Notes: a model not told the origin generated them from the letters alone. Positions 9,045 through 16,755 are shown, counted from the stretch's first letter. The stretch is DNA of 64,000 nt from Streptococcus sanguinis (GCF_019929225.1 NZ_JAHZPA010000002.1:62001-126000); one strand, 5' to 3'. Translations and numbers: made by a program.

Positions 9045-9556
9045 TTCTCTAACTGTCTCTGCCTTTCTCGCTGTAAGGCTTCGTCCCTGTCTTCTAGCTC
9101 TTTTAACTTTTTTAGGTAGGCCACCTCAGTACGTAGACGCTCATTCTCCTCTTGAAGTCGCTCTAATTCTGTCATTTCTTCCCAAGTTTTCTTCCGTTTA
9201 CGTCCCATTTTAGCTGGTCTCCCTCTTGTTTTCTCAACAATAGTATACCCGTTTTTCTTGTATTGTGCCAGCCAATTTGGAAGTAATCCACTACTTGGAA
9301 GAGCATAATCCAGAGATACGCTTAGTTGCGAACGACCTTCAATCAAAACCTTATTGATGATTTCTTGTTTTAATTCAGGAGAGTAATAACGGTTTTTCCC
9401 TTTTTTGACACTATCTATTCCGTAGCGATCAATCAATCGAATTAAGTAGTCAAGATTTGAAAGGTTCATCCCATATTTTTCTGAAAGTCGCTTTAAGCTG
9501 ATTCCTTGTTTTCTTAGTTCATAGATTCGAACTTTATCCTCATAAGTTAATTTCAT
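9020..9556 (-). CDS. IS3-family transposase OrfA (helix-turn-helix)
   Basis: 178 residues with two helix-turn-helix-like segments: [20 protein letters not shown] (residues 2-21), then [21 protein letters not shown] leucine-zipper-like coiled coil, [20 protein letters not shown], follows near residue 130-155. OrfA binds the element ends and supplies the N-terminal part of the OrfAB transposase. The start is 8 bp from a 16-bp perfect inverted repeat built from a copy of the IS end. Confidence 0.88.
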   Translation of the reverse strand: MKLTYEDKVRIYELRKQGISLKRLSEKYGMNLSNLDYLIRLIDRYGIDSVKKGKNRYYSPELKQEIINKVLIEGRSQLSVSLDYALPSSGLLPNWLAQYKKNGYTIVEKTRGRPAKMGRKRKKTWEEMTELERLQEENERLRTEVAYLKKLKELEDRDEALQRERQRQLEKWFQEDFD

Positions 9557-9563
9557 TTAAAAA

Positions 9564-9604
9564 CACCCCAAAAGTTAGATTTTTTCTGTCTAACTTTTGG
9601 GGTG
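9564..9604. repeat. 16-bp perfect inverted repeat at IS right end, in the orfA leader
   Basis: Arms 9564-9579 and 9589-9604 are exact complements (CACCCCAAAAGTTAGA), separated by TTTTTTCTG. The outer arm is the IS terminal repeat and the inner arm is an inverted second copy directly before the orfA start. In RNA read from outside the element this hairpin could hide the orfA ribosome site. Confidence 0.8.
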
Positions 9605-9764
9605 CGGTTCATAACTTCCTCTTTTTTCATTTGGAGGGAAGAAGTAAATGCTAATAATTAGCCACGATAACTGGATTGTTTATCAAGCAAAATTTAAAAT
9701 GTATAAGAGTAATTAATACTGAGAATTTTAGAAGAAACAAAAACATCAATACAGGAGCTGCGAA

Positions 9765-9916
9765 ATGAAAAAAAATATTACGATTTTTTAAATATGATTA
9801 TTATAGACTATTCAAGTTGTCAACAGCTTATGTCTTTGAAAGAATTTCGGAAATTAAATGAATTCCTTGATTCATACATTAAATTACTTCAGAAAGTGTT
9901 TGTTTGGTTTAGTTAA
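9765..9916 (+). pseudogene. Frameshifted fragment related to the membrane protein at 7506
   Basis: ATG 9765 after AGGAG begins a run of eight A residues (9768-9775). With one more A the frame would read MKKKYYDFLNMIIIDYSS, close to MKKRYYEFLNVLVTDCNP at the start of the 7506 gene. As written it stops after seven further codons. The shifted frame continues to a stop at 9914-9916 without the membrane segments. This is read as a decayed tandem paralogue; an alternative is phase variation in the A-run. A further 22-codon frame at 9648-9716 with a good ribosome site precedes it, and I cannot judge whether it is real. Confidence 0.55.
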
Positions 9917-9930
9917 TGGTGAAGGTGAAT

Positions 9931-10647
9931 ATGAAAGATAACGCAAAGATTACTAATATAGAAAGAGAAAGATACCATGGTCCTTTGATCACACATGGTG
10001 TCAGTTTAGGTTATATTAAATTATATCCATGGATAAATTTACCATTTTGCTCATTTTTCTTTTACTGGGCCCTTATAGGTGAAACAGGAAGTCGCCAGGG
10101 AGGGATTAAAGTTCTATTTTTGACTTGCATCATTCTTAATGTGGTAAGTATGTTATTTGCTTTTTCTAAGTTTCTAATCAATCGATTTAAATTTTTAACC
10201 TATATTCTGATTGCTTTGCTTACTTGGACCGCATTAGTTTGGATCGATTTTATCGGATTGTTGATGTTTGCAATAGTAGGAGATTCAAAAAGTATAGAGG
10301 GAATATATCAATCCCCCCTCACTCCATTTTATGTAATATTGATGATGTTCCTTTTTATCTTTGCTTGTGGCCTCTATGCTTGGTACTATCTCCCAAAAAA
10401 TCAAGGAAAAGTCTGGGCTTTTAATCAAGTAAATGAGGGAGATAGAAAGAAAACATGGTGGAATAATTTTGCTGTAGCTTTTGCGGGTGCAACAATCATT
10501 CCCTCCCTCCTAACGGGTTATATTCAGAATGCCTTTGGTTTTTTATTGGGAATTTTGTTAACCTTTACGCTGACAGCTGTTATGGTAGATGCGGTTTATG
10601 CAGCTATTTATATAAAGAAGAATCCGAAAAGTGATGAGCTGATTTGA
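9931..10647 (+). CDS. Predicted membrane protein, function unknown
   Basis: 238 residues from ATG 9931 (AAGGTGA upstream; an ATG at 9916 would add five residues). Six likely membrane segments, roughly at residues 30-48, 58-75, 82-115, 130-152, 183-203 and 205-228, with short charged ends. No family recognised. Base composition is more A/T-rich than its neighbours, as for the 7506 gene, which fits acquisition as a small accessory module. A terminator follows at 10740-10775. Confidence 0.6.
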   Translation: MKDNAKITNIERERYHGPLITHGVSLGYIKLYPWINLPFCSFFFYWALIGETGSRQGGIKVLFLTCIILNVVSMLFAFSKFLINRFKFLTYILIALLTWTALVWIDFIGLLMFAIVGDSKSIEGIYQSPLTPFYVILMMFLFIFACGLYAWYYLPKNQGKVWAFNQVNEGDRKKTWWNNFAVAFAGATIIPSLLTGYIQNAFGFLLGILLTFTLTAVMVDAVYAAIYIKKNPKSDELI

Positions 10648-10739
10648 GTGCTTTTAGTAGCTGACCAAAATTTAAGTGGTGTACCGAATATCTTCTATGT
10701 AGTTAAACAGTTATAGCGTTTATATTCTAAAAGTTTGCT

Positions 10740-10775
10740 AAGGTAGAGAAATAATTTTCTCTGCCTTTATTTTTT
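10740..10775 (+). terminator. Rho-independent terminator after the membrane protein gene
   Basis: Arms AAGGTAGAGAAA (10740-10751) and TTTTCTCTGCCTTT (10755-10768) pair with one G-U, followed by a T-rich tract. It isolates the membrane-protein region from the promoter that starts just downstream. Confidence 0.75.
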
Positions 10776-10781
10776 ACAAAT

Positions 10782-10824
10782 TTGAAAGCGCTTCATTGAC
10801 AAAGTCAATCAGATAGTTTATAAT
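10782..10824 (+). promoter_or_regulatory. Sigma-70 promoter with overlapping cre-like site (lipoprotein/B12 assembly operon)
   Basis: TTGACA (10796-10801), 17-bp spacer and TATAAT (10819-10824) match the consensus exactly. TTGAAAGCGCTTCATT (10782-10797) resembles a CcpA cre palindrome with one T missing from the right arm and touches the -35. Catabolite repression of the downstream operon is inferred. Confidence 0.75.
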
Positions 10825-10839
10825 ATAATAACAGTATAG

Positions 10840-10917
10840 AAAATGGCAAGGAAGCCTGATTTGATCGCAATGAAGCGAGTGTTTCAGAATCAAAGGGTTT
10901 TTCTATGCCATTTTTTT
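10840..10917 (+). promoter_or_regulatory. Putative EutV (ANTAR) dual-hairpin antitermination leader
   Basis: Two short hairpins with six-base loops: GGC/GCC around AAGGAA (loop 10848-10853) and TCGC/GCGA around AATGAA (loop 10869-10874). Both loops have A at position 1 and G at position 4, the hallmark of EutV target RNA. AAAATGGCA (10840-10848) can pair perfectly with TGCCATTTT (10906-10914), which runs into seven T, forming a terminator whose 5' arm shares bases with the first hairpin. In the eutG and eutA leaders it is the second hairpin that overlaps the terminator, so the geometry here differs. The GGC stem is only three pairs. Confidence 0.55.
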
Positions 10918-10950
10918 GCGCACTATTATTTTTTATGGAGGATTGTTTCT

Positions 10951-12267
10951 ATGCGGACAAAAGGAATTGTGCTGCTTTGTGGTTTGGCTTTGCTTCTGGG
11001 AGCCTGTCAAGCGGGGAATAATAAGACGACGACTGAGTCATCCTCGGCTAAGACGGAGACAACAGATAAGGACAAGGCTAAGACTTTGGATAAGGGTGTC
11101 TGGGAAGACAAGCTTTATGCCCGTCTGACCAAGCTCATCAAGGAGAATGGGAACACCAGCTCTAGCTATGATAAAAATAAAAAACCTTATGCCGTCTTTG
11201 ACTGGGACAATACGACAGTCATTAACGACATTGGCGAAGCAACCTTTACCTATCAAATTGAAAATCTGGCCTTTAAGATGACGCCGGAAGAATTTGACCA
11301 AGCAGTACGGACCAATATACCGAGCGACGATTTTGTTGAAGATTTCCATAACAAAGATGGTGAACCAGTGAACATTGACAAGATTGCGGCTGACTTGCTT
11401 TCTGACTACACGGCTATTTACAATAGCTATAAAGGAATGCAAGGAGATAAGTCTCTGGAAGAAGTCAAAAAGACTGATGAATACCAAGACTTTGCTGCTA
11501 AACTCCGCTATCTTTACGAAGCGATTGGTGATACCTTCAGCTCTGACATCAGTTATCCATGGGTGACCTACCTCTATGCAGGTATGACTTCTGAAGAAGT
11601 TCAAGCTCTATCTGAAAAGTCTATTGATCAGGCTCTCCAAGACAAGCTGACTTCTGAAACCTGGGAAAGTCCTGAAGGTTTGAAAGGTGAATCAGGCCAA
11701 GTCACTGTAACCTTCAAGCGCGGTGTTCGCTCAGTCAAGGAAATGCAAAATCTCTACAAGACTCTGATGGCCAACGGCATTGATGTCTATATATGCTCCG
11801 CGTCTTATATTGATGTGATTATCCCTTATGCTAGCAATTCTAAGTATGGCTACAATATTCCTAAAGAAAATGTCACTGCTATGCGCCTGAAAAAGGATGA
11901 CAAGGGAGTGATTCAGCCGGAATACGATACCAACTATGCTCAGACTCAGGGTGAGGGCAAGACAGAGACTATTAAGAAGCTGATTGCTGTCAATCATGAC
12001 AATCAAGAACCAATCCTGATTGCCGGTGATAGTAATGGCGACTATGCTATGCTCAAGGATTTCCCTAAACTGCAAATGGGTATTATCTTCAATCTTTTGA
12101 GAGATCCTAGCAAGGGAATCGGTCTTTTGCAAACTAAGGCAATTGAAACTTACGGCCAGGAAGATGCAATTTACTACCTGCAAGGTCGCGATGAAAATAA
12201 AGGTGTACTGCTCAACGGTAGGGAAACTATCAAACTAGATAGTAAGAAAGCCCAGCTCAGCAGATAG
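10951..12267 (+). CDS. HAD-superfamily phosphatase-like lipoprotein
   Basis: 438 residues from ATG 10951 (GGAGG nine bases upstream; a longer frame from 10843 would run through the leader hairpins and is rejected). A signal peptide ends in LLGAC, so this is a surface lipoprotein. The HAD motifs are FDWDNTTV (near residue 76-83), a Ser in YICSASYIDV and the terminal acid pair GDSNGDYAML, which suggests an active Mg-dependent phosphohydrolase. Substrate unknown. Being extracellular, it is unlikely to be the missing cytoplasmic alpha-ribazole phosphatase. It may strip phosphate from a B12 precursor or phospholipid-derived compound before uptake. It heads the eutP-cobD-pduX-cobT-pduO unit. Confidence 0.75.
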   Translation: MRTKGIVLLCGLALLLGACQAGNNKTTTESSSAKTETTDKDKAKTLDKGVWEDKLYARLTKLIKENGNTSSSYDKNKKPYAVFDWDNTTVINDIGEATFTYQIENLAFKMTPEEFDQAVRTNIPSDDFVEDFHNKDGEPVNIDKIAADLLSDYTAIYNSYKGMQGDKSLEEVKKTDEYQDFAAKLRYLYEAIGDTFSSDISYPWVTYLYAGMTSEEVQALSEKSIDQALQDKLTSETWESPEGLKGESGQVTVTFKRGVRSVKEMQNLYKTLMANGIDVYICSASYIDVIIPYASNSKYGYNIPKENVTAMRLKKDDKGVIQPEYDTNYAQTQGEGKTETIKKLIAVNHDNQEPILIAGDSNGDYAMLKDFPKLQMGIIFNLLRDPSKGIGLLQTKAIETYGQEDAIYYLQGRDENKGVLLNGRETIKLDSKKAQLSR

Positions 12268-12297
12268 CAGGCAGTTCCCTGTCATAGAGAGGAATGG

Positions 12298-12741
12298 ATG
12301 CAAGATATGAAAAAAATCATGTTTGTCGGTCCAGTCGGAGTGGGTAAGACCACTCTGACCCAGCGACTGAAAGGATTGGAGCTGACCTACTTTAAGACTC
12401 AGGCTATTGAGTTCTATGATGCCATCATTGATACACCCGGAGAATTTCTCCAGCATCGTAAGTATTACAATGCTCTGAACGTGACAGCAACGGAAGCTGA
12501 TGTGATTGGCCTCTTGGTGGCGGCTTCCGATCAGATGCAGACCTTTCCTCAGGGCTTTTCTTCCCTCTTCAATAAAGAAGTGATTGGTATTGTCACCAAG
12601 ATTGATATGACTGAACAGCCGGAGCAAATCGAAAAAGCACGGCGACAGCTGAAAGCGGCTGGAGCTAAGGAAATTTTTGAAATATCAGCGACGGAAAACG
12701 AAGGAATTGACCGTCTCCAGGCTTATCTGGAGGCAGACTAA
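12298..12741 (+). CDS. eutP: EutP, P-loop protein of ethanolamine utilisation
   Basis: 147 residues. P-loop GPVGVGKTTL near the N-terminus, DTPGEF (switch II), TKID (G4) and an ISATEN G5 element make a small Ras-like NTPase fold. Family members are linked to eut microcompartments, and acetate kinase activity has been reported for a Salmonella EutP. GAGAGGA precedes ATG 12298; ATG 12307 is an alternative start. It lies 30 bp after the lipoprotein gene, apart from the main eut operon. Confidence 0.88.
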   Translation: MQDMKKIMFVGPVGVGKTTLTQRLKGLELTYFKTQAIEFYDAIIDTPGEFLQHRKYYNALNVTATEADVIGLLVAASDQMQTFPQGFSSLFNKEVIGIVTKIDMTEQPEQIEKARRQLKAAGAKEIFEISATENEGIDRLQAYLEAD

Positions 12742-12759
12742 GGACGAAAAAGCCGAATA

Positions 12760-12768
12760 TGGTATACT
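12760..12768 (+). promoter_or_regulatory. Possible internal extended -10 promoter before cobD
   Basis: TG-G-TATACT (12760-12768) lies in the 64-bp eutP-cobD gap. No matching -35 is present. It might give basal expression of the B12 assembly genes independent of the upstream leader. Confidence 0.35.
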
Positions 12769-12805
12769 AGATTCTAACAAGGAAACGAGGAAGGAATGTC
12801 TATTT

Positions 12806-13900
12806 ATGAAAGTAGAGCACGGTGGAAATGCGGCAGCTTTGGCTGAGGAATTTGGTTTTTCTCTAGAAGACTGTCTGGATTTCAGTGCCAATATCAATCC
12901 TTTGGGGATTTCTCAAAGGCTGAGGGCTTGTCTGACCGAGTCCATTGATTGGCTGGTTCATTATCCAGACATCGGCTACAGCCACTCCAGAGATCTTTTG
13001 GCACATCATCATGCCCTAGAAAGGGACAATGTCCTACTGGCAAATGGTGCGGTAGAAGTCTTTTATGAGCTGGCCCGCTTCCTGCGTCCAAAGACAGTCC
13101 TGACTCTGAGCCCTACTTTCATGGAATATGAAAAAGCCTTTTCGCAAGTGCAGGCCAAGGTGGAGCGCTTTAGCCTTCCTTCTCCATCCTATGAGTTGAA
13201 TCTAGCTGACATGTTGCCAGCCTTGGATTCACTGACTGCGGGAGACGCTGTACTCATATGCAATCCTAATAATCCGACGGGTACCTTGATTCGGCGTATT
13301 GAGCTAGAAAAGCTGGCTGAGGACCTGCAGGAACGGCGAATCTTTTTGATATTGGATGAGGCTTTTATGGACTTTCTGGACGATGAGGGGGACTATAGCT
13401 TTGTCTCCTGTCTAGCTACCTATCCAAATGCAGTAGTGGTGCGGTCTCTGACCAAGTTTTATGCTATTCCTGGTCTGAGATTGGGCTATGCTCTCAGCTG
13501 TCATCCAACTTGCTTTGATGAGATAGAGGGGAGCCGCGCTCCTTGGTCGGTCAATGCTATGGCGGATCACACCCTGCCTGTCCTTTTGGCGGATCAGGCT
13601 TATCAGCAAGCTACCAAGCAGTGGCTGCGAGTAGAAAGAGACTTTCTTTTTCAAGGACTGACTGCATTTTCACAGCTTCGACCGGTCAAGCCTAGTGTCA
13701 ACTATATCTTCTTTGAATATTTAGGTCAGCAGGACCTGCGTCACGAGCTTCGGCAGAGAAAGATTTTTATCCGTTCCTGTCAAAATTATCATGATCTGAC
13801 AAACCGGCATTACCGCATAGCCATCCGCAGCCATCAGGAAAATGAACAGCTTCTGGCTTGTCTGACAGAGGTCTTGGCGAAAGAGGCTCCTTATGACTAA
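12806..13900 (+). CDS. cobD: Threonine-phosphate decarboxylase CobD
   Basis: 364 residues from ATG 12806 after AAGGAA; an upstream frame reaching into eutP is rejected. Class I PLP fold: HGGN at the N-terminus, LDFSANINPLG, CNPNNPTG near residue 151-158, LDEAF, and the PLP lysine in SLTKFYAIPGLRLGY near residue 216. CobD converts L-threonine phosphate to aminopropanol phosphate, the linker of the B12 nucleotide loop. Its substrate is made by the next gene, pduX, which it overlaps by 8 bp. Similarity to HisC-type aminotransferases is the main alternative, but the neighbours decide for CobD. Confidence 0.9.
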   Translation: MKVEHGGNAAALAEEFGFSLEDCLDFSANINPLGISQRLRACLTESIDWLVHYPDIGYSHSRDLLAHHHALERDNVLLANGAVEVFYELARFLRPKTVLTLSPTFMEYEKAFSQVQAKVERFSLPSPSYELNLADMLPALDSLTAGDAVLICNPNNPTGTLIRRIELEKLAEDLQERRIFLILDEAFMDFLDDEGDYSFVSCLATYPNAVVVRSLTKFYAIPGLRLGYALSCHPTCFDEIEGSRAPWSVNAMADHTLPVLLADQAYQQATKQWLRVERDFLFQGLTAFSQLRPVKPSVNYIFFEYLGQQDLRHELRQRKIFIRSCQNYHDLTNRHYRIAIRSHQENEQLLACLTEVLAKEAPYD

Positions 13901-14759
13901 GGGTATCGTGTCCTGTCCAGGTTCCTGCGGTGAATTATTTCAAGGTTTAGTAGGAGAGCAGGAGGTCCTGCTCTCCTATGGGATTGAGAAGCGAAGTCGA
14001 GTGAGATTGGACGGAGCTTCGTCTTTTGCAAGGCAGGCCCAAGGTGAAAAGGTAAGGCGAGCTTTGGAGCTCCTGCCTGAGTCCAATGTTTTCTCTTTTG
14101 TTCAGGAGTCAGACCTGCCGATCAGCAAGGGCTATTCTAGCAGCACAGCTGATATGATTAGCTGCCTGCAGGCAGCTGCTCTGGGACGAAAGCAGCCTCT
14201 AAAGGCGGCAGATTTGACGAGTCTCTGTGCCAAGATTGAGCCTACTGACTCTGTGGCTTTTGCGGACTGGACGGTCATTAATCCCCTGACTGGTCAAGTT
14301 GTCTGGCAGACAGATTGGCGACCGGAGCTCTATGTTTATATATTGGAGCCTGTGGAGATGGTGACAACTCTTGACTTGGTTCGGATGAAGGACAGTCCTA
14401 GCTATCCAGCTGAGGAGTCTAAGCGTTTGCTTCCTCTTTTTCAGGAGGCTTGTCGGGAGAAGAGTTTGGAAAAACTTGGCCATTTAGCGAGCTATAGTGC
14501 TTTGTTGAACAACCAACGGCTACCCAAACCCTATCTGAAAGAATTACTGGCTTTGGTAAAAGAATACCAGTGTTTAGGCCTTAATGTTGCCCATAGTGGT
14601 ACATTGGTTGGTCTGTTGCTGAGCAGGGAAGAGCTAGAAAACTTGCCTCTGTTAGAGGCTGAACTAGCTCGCTCAGCCAGTGGGGCTTATTATCAGAATC
14701 GGACCTTGAGCAGGATTATTTTTGAAGGGGTGCAGCCGGTCAGGGAGGAGATAGACTAG
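13893..14759 (+). CDS. pduX: L-threonine kinase PduX (GHMP family)
   Basis: 288 residues. CPGSCGELFQG at the N-terminus and PISKGYSSSTADM (near residue 72-84) are the GHMP kinase substrate and ATP-binding motifs, and GLNVAHSGTLVGLLL is motif 3. PduX phosphorylates threonine for CobD in late B12 synthesis and salvage. The start overlaps cobD and the stop is 1 bp before cobT, so translation is probably coupled. The pathway gene set here (pduX, cobD, cobT, pduO) covers linker and lower ligand activation plus adenosylation, not corrin ring synthesis. Confidence 0.9.
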   Translation: MTKGIVSCPGSCGELFQGLVGEQEVLLSYGIEKRSRVRLDGASSFARQAQGEKVRRALELLPESNVFSFVQESDLPISKGYSSSTADMISCLQAAALGRKQPLKAADLTSLCAKIEPTDSVAFADWTVINPLTGQVVWQTDWRPELYVYILEPVEMVTTLDLVRMKDSPSYPAEESKRLLPLFQEACREKSLEKLGHLASYSALLNNQRLPKPYLKELLALVKEYQCLGLNVAHSGTLVGLLLSREELENLPLLEAELARSASGAYYQNRTLSRIIFEGVQPVREEID

Positions 14760-14760
14760 T

Positions 14761-15828
14761 TTGAAAGACTTAGAAAAAATTATTGAGCAGATTCTTCCGA
14801 TAGATAAAGACAAGCTTCAAGAAGGCCAGCGCTACTGTGATCAATTAGGGAAACCCCCGGGGTCCTTGGGAAAGCTCGAGACTATCTATGCTCGCTTGCA
14901 TGCCATGTTTTCTGGTCCTATTGACCTAGAGAAGAAGATTGTCCTCGTCTACGTGGCAGATAATGGCATTGTGGCTGAAGGCGTTTCTGCCAACCCTCAA
15001 GAAACAACCTACACTGTTGCTCGCAATATTCTAGCAGGGAAATCAGGCTTGTGTGCTATTTCCAAACATGCAGGTTCAGACATCTGCCTGGTAGATATTG
15101 GCTGCAAGAAGGATATCTTTGAGGAGAATGGGGACAAGGTCTGCCATGGCACCCACAATATGCTTAGAGAGCCAGCCATGACTCGCGAGCAGGCTATAGC
15201 GGCAGTTCTAGTCGGCTACAAGAAGACAGAGGCCTTGATTAAAGACGGATATCGTCTCTTTGGAACAGGAGAAATGGGGATTGGCAACACCACCACCTCG
15301 GCTGCTGTCATTGCGGCAGTTCTCGGTCTAAAAGCAGAAGACGTCACAGGCTATGGAGCTGGTCTGACTCAGGATATGAAGGCTCATAAAACAGCCGTTA
15401 TCCAGCAGTGTCTGGATCGTCACGCTCCTTATGGAGATATTCTGGATCTGACCGCTAAGCTTGGTGGGCTAGATATGCTGGCTATGGCAGGCACTCATCT
15501 CGCCTGTGCCCGCTATCAGTTGCCTTGTGTAGTGGACGGTCTTATCTCTCTGACGGGGCTTCTGATTGCCCATCAGCTGACTCCTCATGTCTTGGACTAT
15601 AGTTTTGCTTCTCATGCATCGACGGAGCCTGCTTACAGACTGGTCAGTGACTTTCTAGGACTGGAGCCCATGCTTTTGCTGGACATGCGACTGGGTGAAG
15701 GGTCGGGTTGTCCTTTGGCTTTCTTTCTGCTGGAAAATGCTGTTTATACCATGGAGCATATGCCAACCTTTGCAGAAGGCAGCTTGAAAGAAGAAGATTA
15801 TGTTGATATTCGCAAAAATGTGACTTAA
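14761..15828 (+). CDS. cobT: Nicotinate-nucleotide:dimethylbenzimidazole phosphoribosyltransferase CobT
   Basis: 355 residues, the usual family length. It begins at TTG 14761, 10 bases after GGAGG, directly after the pduX stop; no ATG is nearby. Diagnostic motifs are PPGSLGKLE (about residue 32-40), GEMGIGNTTTSAA (about 171-183) and RLGEGSG near residue 311-317, which includes the general-base Glu known from Salmonella CobT. The enzyme activates the lower ligand base as alpha-ribazole phosphate. No CobS or CobC is in this window; they may lie elsewhere. Confidence 0.93.
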   Translation: MKDLEKIIEQILPIDKDKLQEGQRYCDQLGKPPGSLGKLETIYARLHAMFSGPIDLEKKIVLVYVADNGIVAEGVSANPQETTYTVARNILAGKSGLCAISKHAGSDICLVDIGCKKDIFEENGDKVCHGTHNMLREPAMTREQAIAAVLVGYKKTEALIKDGYRLFGTGEMGIGNTTTSAAVIAAVLGLKAEDVTGYGAGLTQDMKAHKTAVIQQCLDRHAPYGDILDLTAKLGGLDMLAMAGTHLACARYQLPCVVDGLISLTGLLIAHQLTPHVLDYSFASHASTEPAYRLVSDFLGLEPMLLLDMRLGEGSGCPLAFFLLENAVYTMEHMPTFAEGSLKEEDYVDIRKNVT

Positions 15829-15840
15829 AGGAGGAAAAAT

Positions 15841-16440
15841 ATGCAACTCTATACAAAAACAGGTGACAAGGGCTTGACCAAGCTAGTTGGCGGTCAAAGT
15901 GTCGCCAAGGATGCAGAACGAGTTAATGCTTATGGAACCATTGATGAGCTGAACTCTTGGATTGGTTATACTATTACCAAGCTGGACAAGGATGATAAGC
16001 TGAGAGATGAGCTACTCCAGCTGCAGCATTATCTCTTTGACTGTGGTTCAGACCTCTCTACTCCTAAGGGAGTTTACCCTTATAAGGTCGATCAGCAGCT
16101 GATTGACTGGATCGAGGAGAGGATTGATACTTACGCAGAAATTCCACCGGCTCTGGAAAGGTTTATCCTGCCAGGCGGTGACGAGATTGCTTCCATGATT
16201 CATGTGGCTCGGACCATTGCAAGACGGGCAGAGCGTCATATCGTAGGAACGATGTGGACTACGGAAATTAACAATAATGTCCTGATTTTTGTCAACCGTC
16301 TATCAGATTACTTCTTTGCCTTGGCTCGAGTAATCAACTTTACCAAGCATCAAGAAGACATCGCCTATGAAAGAGGTGCCAAGGTCTTCCACAATATCAC
16401 CAAGGCGGATGTTGAGCGTTGGGCAAGCAAGCGCCAGTGA
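15841..16440 (+). CDS. pduO: ATP:cob(I)alamin adenosyltransferase (PduO N-terminal type)
   Basis: 199 residues. YTKTGDKGLTKL at the N-terminus binds ATP, VNAYGTIDELNSWIG and the helical ARTIARRAERHI segment carry the conserved Arg residues of PduO-type enzymes. It makes adenosylcobalamin for EutBC and PduCDE. It lacks the C-terminal GlcG-like domain fused to PduO in enteric bacteria; a free-standing protein with that domain is encoded at 38515. AGGAGG precedes ATG 15841. This is the last gene of the unit begun at 10951. Confidence 0.92.
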   Translation: MQLYTKTGDKGLTKLVGGQSVAKDAERVNAYGTIDELNSWIGYTITKLDKDDKLRDELLQLQHYLFDCGSDLSTPKGVYPYKVDQQLIDWIEERIDTYAEIPPALERFILPGGDEIASMIHVARTIARRAERHIVGTMWTTEINNNVLIFVNRLSDYFFALARVINFTKHQEDIAYERGAKVFHNITKADVERWASKRQ

Positions 16441-16457
16441 TAAAAAGAAACAGAAAA

Positions 16458-16509
16458 AAGTTCTGTCTTTCCAAATTGACTCTTACTGAGTCTTGGAAGG
16501 ACAGAACTT
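16458..16509. terminator. Strong bidirectional terminator between pduO and the riboswitch RNA
   Basis: Outer arms starting AAGTTCTGTC at 16458 and ending GACAGAACTT at 16509 pair over about 16 bp, with an inner GACTC/GAGTC stem. It has T-rich sequence on the plus side and AAAAAA before it, which is the U-tract for minus-strand transcripts. It can stop both pduO messages and any read-through of the minus-strand RNA. Confidence 0.88.
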
Positions 16510-16539
16510 ATTTTGATCTTCTAAAAAAGAAAGCCGCCT

Positions 16540-16580
16540 ATACATCGTTGTATCTTCATGCTAAGCTTCGTTGATTAGCA
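16540..16580 (-). promoter_or_regulatory. Dual EutV-binding hairpins within the minus-strand RNA
   Basis: Read on the minus strand, the first hairpin (16559-16580) has an 8-bp stem with one mismatch and loop AACGAA; the second (16540-16553) has stem ATAC/GTAT and loop AACGAT. Both loops have A1 and G4, and the hairpins are five nucleotides apart. A further hairpin with loop AAAGGA (stem TCTGC/GCAGA, 16601-16616) lies upstream and also fits the loop rule. Confidence 0.72.
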
Positions 16581-16755
16581 CTAGCTTTCCAATTATTGAC
16601 TCTGCTCCTTTGCAGAAAGACAAGTGAAACCTCATCTTTAGAAAATTAACGTACTTAAACGTAGAGTCAATAATGGAAACTAAGCTAAAATGTTTGTTCC
16701 AAACTGACATCACTACCTTACATCGAGGCATGAAATCTACTAAAATTTAAGAATA

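Larger units (their letters stand above)
8175..9611 (-). mobile_element. IS3-family insertion sequence, apparently complete
   Basis: 1437 bp bounded by related ends: left TGTACTGACCCCAAAAAG and right (as complement) TGAACCGCACCCCAAAAG, both beginning with TG as IS3 elements do. A 3-bp direct repeat TAA flanks it (8172-8174 and 9612-9614), the size of target duplication made by this family. It carries orfA and orfB on the minus strand with intact DDE residues, so it may still be mobile. It is inserted downstream of the membrane protein gene at 7506 and appears to break nothing recognisable. Confidence 0.88.

Noticed and set aside
9648-9716. 22-residue frame with a good ribosome site after the IS element
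   Set aside because: No recognisable sequence, short, and next to a decayed gene; noted only as context for the pseudogene.
10843-10950. N-terminal extension of the HAD lipoprotein from 10843
   Set aside because: It would run through the leader hairpins and bury the signal peptide; ATG 10951 gives a proper lipoprotein signal.
11038-11604. Long minus-strand open frame inside the lipoprotein gene
   Set aside because: Antisense shadow of a well-supported gene; no ribosome site and no family resemblance. Similar antisense frames inside eutM, secA and the surface protein gene were dismissed for the same reason.
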